From positions 3,534,001 through 3,598,000 of the forward strand of contig NC_013037.1 of assembly GCF_000023125.1 (NCBI RefSeq): a stretch of DNA of 64,000 bases, in the 5' to 3' direction. Positions 61,435 through 64,000 of the stretch are shown here, piece after piece. The DNA is from Dyadobacter fermentans DSM 18053 (GTDB lineage: Bacteria > Bacteroidota > Bacteroidia > Cytophagales > Spirosomataceae). The position numbers and the translations under genes are program-made. The notes under the pieces were generated by a model. That model saw only the letters and a program-made list of their open reading frames with translations. It had not been told where the DNA came from and searched no databases. The stretch's first letter is position 1. Every line of letters starts with the position of its first letter.

Positions 61435-63012
61435 ATGTCATTGAATAATAAAAGTTTGTTCGCCAATATCAAATACGATTTACCTTCGGGGCTTGTCGTA
61501 TCCCTGGTAGCGCTGCCATTATGCCTCGGCATTGCGCTAGCCTCGACCGGGCGTTCGGATCTCCTGTTCTCGGGGGTGATCGCCGGTATCGTAGGCGGAA
61601 TCGTAGTAGGCTCGCTGAGCGGCTCCTCCCTGGGTGTGGCAGGTCCGGCAGCGGGTCTGGTTGTGATTGTACTCAATGCGCTCGATACACTGGGCAGCTT
61701 CGAGGCTTTTTTGCTCGCTGTGGTGCTTGCGGGAGTTTTGCAGATTATCGCAGGCTTTCTTAAAGCAGGTATTATCGGTTACTATTTCCCTTCATCGGTG
61801 ATCAAGGGAATGCTGGCCGCCATTGGTATTACATTGATATTGAAAGAAATACCTCACGCGTTCGGCTATGATGCCGATTTCATGGGGGACGAAGCCTTTG
61901 CGCAGAAAGACGGGCACAATACCTTCTCGCAGGTATATTACTCGCTGCGCTATAACAGCACCGGCGCCATCATCATTTCGGTGATATCGCTCGCGATGCT
62001 GATTTTGTTCGATAAGCCTTTCATGAAGAGAATACAGCTGTTCCGTTTCATCCCGGGCGCACTTTTCGTCGTGCTTACCGGCGTTGTACTGAATATCGTA
62101 TTCGGTGCCGTGGCGCCGCAATGGGTTTTGACCGGCGAGCACATGGTGCAGCTTCCTGTCGCGTCGAGCGCTTCGGAGTTTTTCAGTTTCTTTAAATCAC
62201 CTGATTTCTCCGCATTCAACAAACCGGAGGTTTACACCGTGGCGGTAACCCTTGCCATTGTGGCCAGCCTCGAAACGCTGCTTTCCGTGGAAGCAACCGA
62301 CCGTCTCGACCCATTCAAGCGCACTACGCCTACCAACCGGGAGCTCATCGCGCAGGGTACAGGTAACATGGTGTCGGGCTTGCTGGGCGGCTTGCCTGTA
62401 ACGCAGGTAATCGTGCGCAGCTCGGCCAATATCGACTCCGGCGGCAGAACCAGAATGAGTACCATCATTCACGGGACCATTCTGTTGATTTCAGCCGTGT
62501 TCATTGCCAAATACCTCAACTACATCCCGTTGGCCTCGCTGGCGGCGATCCTGCTGATGGTGGGTTATAAATTGGCCAAATTCGAGTTGTTCAAAGGCAT
62601 GTACAAGCTGGGACTCGAACAGTTTATACCGTTTGTAGTGACAATCATCGCGATCCTGAGCACCGATTTGCTCAAAGGTATCGGAATCGGAATGGTCGTT
62701 GCGATCTATTTTATCCTGAAAAAGAACCACAAGCATTCTTACCATTATATCAAAGAACAGCACCGCGACGGCGACGTGATCACATTGTTGCTTTCCGAGG
62801 AAGTTACATTCCTTAACAAAGGCAGCATCAGCGCTACGCTGGATAACCTGCCCGACGGCGCTACGGTGGTGATCGACGGCAGCAAGTCGATGAATATCGA
62901 CTACGACGTGCTCGAAATCATCCAGGATTTCAGGAAGCACCAGGCGCCGCTGCGCGATATTACCGTGGAAACGCGGGGAATCGGCGAAGTGGCAGCCGTG
63001 GGAGCGCATTAA
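61435..63012 (+). CDS. SulP-family anion transporter with STAS domain
   Basis: This 525-residue inner-membrane protein has about 12-14 segments. SulP features are SGLVVSLVALPLCLGIALAS at the start, GSSLGVAGPAAGLVVIVLNA, and LLGGLPVTQVIVRSSANIDS. The last 90 residues form a STAS-like domain (LLLSEEVTFLNKGSISATLD, GATVVIDGSKSMNIDYDVLE). SulP proteins carry sulfate or bicarbonate. The adjacent carbonic anhydrase gene favours bicarbonate, as in BicA. A terminator follows 20 bp after the stop. Confidence 0.92.
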   Translation: MSLNNKSLFANIKYDLPSGLVVSLVALPLCLGIALASTGRSDLLFSGVIAGIVGGIVVGSLSGSSLGVAGPAAGLVVIVLNALDTLGSFEAFLLAVVLAGVLQIIAGFLKAGIIGYYFPSSVIKGMLAAIGITLILKEIPHAFGYDADFMGDEAFAQKDGHNTFSQVYYSLRYNSTGAIIISVISLAMLILFDKPFMKRIQLFRFIPGALFVVLTGVVLNIVFGAVAPQWVLTGEHMVQLPVASSASEFFSFFKSPDFSAFNKPEVYTVAVTLAIVASLETLLSVEATDRLDPFKRTTPTNRELIAQGTGNMVSGLLGGLPVTQVIVRSSANIDSGGRTRMSTIIHGTILLISAVFIAKYLNYIPLASLAAILLMVGYKLAKFELFKGMYKLGLEQFIPFVVTIIAILSTDLLKGIGIGMVVAIYFILKKNHKHSYHYIKEQHRDGDVITLLLSEEVTFLNKGSISATLDNLPDGATVVIDGSKSMNIDYDVLEIIQDFRKHQAPLRDITVETRGIGEVAAVGAH

Positions 63013-63031
63013 ACAGTACATAACTCAATAC

Positions 63032-63066
63032 AAAGGCCCGCCTCCATTCGGACGCGGGCCTTTTGT
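63032..63066. terminator. Bidirectional intrinsic terminator
   Basis: AAAGGCCCGC and GCGGGCCTTTT around a 12-base loop, between the SulP gene and the convergent Spy-like gene. Confidence 0.85.
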
Positions 63067-63093
63067 TTTGTAATAAGTCGACAAGCAGGTTAC

Positions 63094-63558
63094 TCAATTC
63101 TTTTGCTTCAACCGTTGGATCAGCATGTCGTTAAATGTACGCTCAGCCTTATACAATTCGATCACCTGGCTGGCGGTAATCACCTTTAAAAATTTATTTT
63201 GATAATCTTTTTCGAGGTCGAGTTCTTTCTGGCGGAGTTCCTGCACTTCTTTCAGGTTGTTCAGCACCGCTTCGTCGTTCTGTCCTTCGGCCTTTTTATC
63301 ATTGATGATCTTGCGCTGTGCACGATGGATTTCACGTCTCTTCTGCGCGTATTCATTATACATCGGCCAGAAGCCCGTCGATTGCTCGGGCGTCAGGTTC
63401 AGGCGGTTGGTAATGATCGCGACCTTGGCGTCCTGAATGCGCTTGATTTCTTCCTCGGAACGACGCTGAGCATGAGCCGTTGTGGACACGGCACCGACCA
63501 ATAGGAGCAAAAGAGCAAAAGTGTTCCGATACCGTTTGAATCTAAATTGTAAGTTCAT
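63094..63558 (-). CDS. Spy/CpxP-like periplasmic helical protein
   Basis: This 154-residue protein has a signal peptide (TFALLLLLVGAVSTTAHAQ). An all-helical, highly charged mature part follows, with IITNRLNLTPEQSTGFWPMY, the LTxxQ pattern of Spy/CpxP proteins, then KRREIHRAQRKIINDKKAEG and RQKELDLEKDYQNKFLKVIT. It is likely a periplasmic chaperone or stress sensor. It lies 18 bp after the membrane protein gene at the window edge, a layout often seen next to an ECF sigma factor. Confidence 0.8.
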   Translation of the reverse strand: MNLQFRFKRYRNTFALLLLLVGAVSTTAHAQRRSEEEIKRIQDAKVAIITNRLNLTPEQSTGFWPMYNEYAQKRREIHRAQRKIINDKKAEGQNDEAVLNNLKEVQELRQKELDLEKDYQNKFLKVITASQVIELYKAERTFNDMLIQRLKQKN

Positions 63559-63576
63559 TTCGATTGTTCGTTAGGG

Positions 63577-64000
63577 TCAAATCTTGTCCGGCGCAACCAT
63601 AACTTCCTCCAACTGCTGGCGAAGAATATCGTCGTCCAGGCCATCCAGGTAATTCAGCACCGTCGAATCGGCGTCGAATGCCTTCTGGACCACCTTGTGT
63701 TCGCTTAAATCGTAATAACTAAGGTCCTGTTCTTCCAGGTAACTGATGATAGAGGCATTACTGATGCCGCTCAATGGCTCCTGCCCCAGCGATCCCTGGC
63801 GCTCCGGTACCGTTACCCACACGAGCACCAGAATCAATGCCGATGCCGCCGCCAGGCCAACGGAACGTTGCCATGACCAGCTCACGAGGGGTTTCCGGAC
63901 GGGCTCCGCGGGGATCCGTGACTGGATCATTTGCGGCAGCTTGTCAAAATAACCTTCCGGCACGGTAAAGGGCGTCTCCCTTTTCAGATCATCCAGCCGT
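63577..64000 (-). CDS. Single-pass membrane protein, 5' end off window
   Basis: The frame is open through the window edge, so the start is missing. The visible 140 residues begin LDDLKRETPFTVPEGYFDKL, with one membrane helix (VGLAAASALILVLVWVTVPE) and an acidic end (EEQDLSYYDLSEHKVVQKAF). The VPEGYFDKLP motif is common in small Bacteroidota proteins encoded after ECF sigma factors and thought to act like anti-sigma factors. The internal ATG at 63963 lies inside this motif and is not the true start. Confidence 0.75.
   Translation of the reverse strand, partial: RLDDLKRETPFTVPEGYFDKLPQMIQSRIPAEPVRKPLVSWSWQRSVGLAAASALILVLVWVTVPERQGSLGQEPLSGISNASIISYLEEQDLSYYDLSEHKVVQKAFDADSTVLNYLDGLDDDILRQQLEEVMVAPDKI

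Overview
The window looks like chromosomal DNA of a Gram-negative Bacteroidota bacterium of the order Cytophagales, most likely Dyadobacter or a close relative in the Spirosomataceae. This rests on four things. There is a complete gldKLMN set for the type IX secretion system (T9SS) with a PorP/SprF protein. Two products carry T9SS C-terminal sorting domains. Many short outer-membrane lipoproteins are present, and several promoters match the Bacteroidota -7 motif TAnnTTTG. Families such as DUF4271, DUF4230, DUF5618 and DUF3109 fit the same group. The genus is an inference; no rRNA gene is present.

Layout. 1-6.6 kb: a nucleoside-gate membrane protein cut by the window edge, a lipoprotein, a decayed T9SS-exported protein (frameshift plus two stops), an outer-membrane-like protein, a Crp/Fnr regulator, and a Tat-exported TIM-barrel / Gfo-Idh-MocA pair whose TIM-barrel member is frameshifted. 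6.8-13 kb: a Na+/H+ antiporter, a subtilase, an M24 aminopeptidase, a tandem DUF5618 pair with one broken copy, and an MgtC-like protein. 13.2-19.8 kb: a six-gene ebo cluster (eboABCDEF), the most distinctive system here, followed by a PQQ-type sugar dehydrogenase lipoprotein whose start codon lies inside a strong hairpin. 21-26.3 kb: carboxynorspermidine synthase, FolB, DivIVA, WD40, a phosphopantetheinyl transferase and a SirB1-like protein.

26.4-33.6 kb: a sugar-nucleotide operon (galE, rfbB, rfbA) running into an O-methyltransferase, a LysM lytic transglycosylase, a DUF3109 protein and an alkyltransferase-like protein. 33.6-45.8 kb: housekeeping and envelope genes (sodium:solute symporter, ClpS, RecR, an exported superoxide dismutase, a TPR protein, a TlpA-like thioredoxin, azurin, SucD, DUF4271, HemD, PorP/SprF). 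46.2-51 kb: gldK-gldL-gldM-gldN, the core and motor of the T9SS. 51.06-52.57 kb: an IS110-family insertion sequence lodged just after the gldN terminator. 52.6-64 kb: a collagen-like lipoprotein, DUF4230, MiaA, a rhodanese, a T9SS cargo/PASTA pair, riboflavin synthase, bifunctional HisB, a small membrane protein, a beta-carbonic anhydrase/SulP pair, and a Spy-like protein with its membrane partner running off the right edge.

How the genes work together. GldKLMN and PorP/SprF would export the sorting-domain proteins at 55.4-57.2 kb and, before it decayed, 1.2-2.8 kb. GalE/RfbB/RfbA feed surface-polysaccharide synthesis. The carbonic anhydrase and SulP carrier look like an inorganic-carbon unit. 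The ebo genes are predicted to make or move a small cyclitol- or prenyl-related metabolite of unknown structure. Three genes are broken by single-base changes, two of them in or beside A-runs, so assembly error should be excluded before calling them real decay. No rRNA, tRNA or CRISPR array was found.
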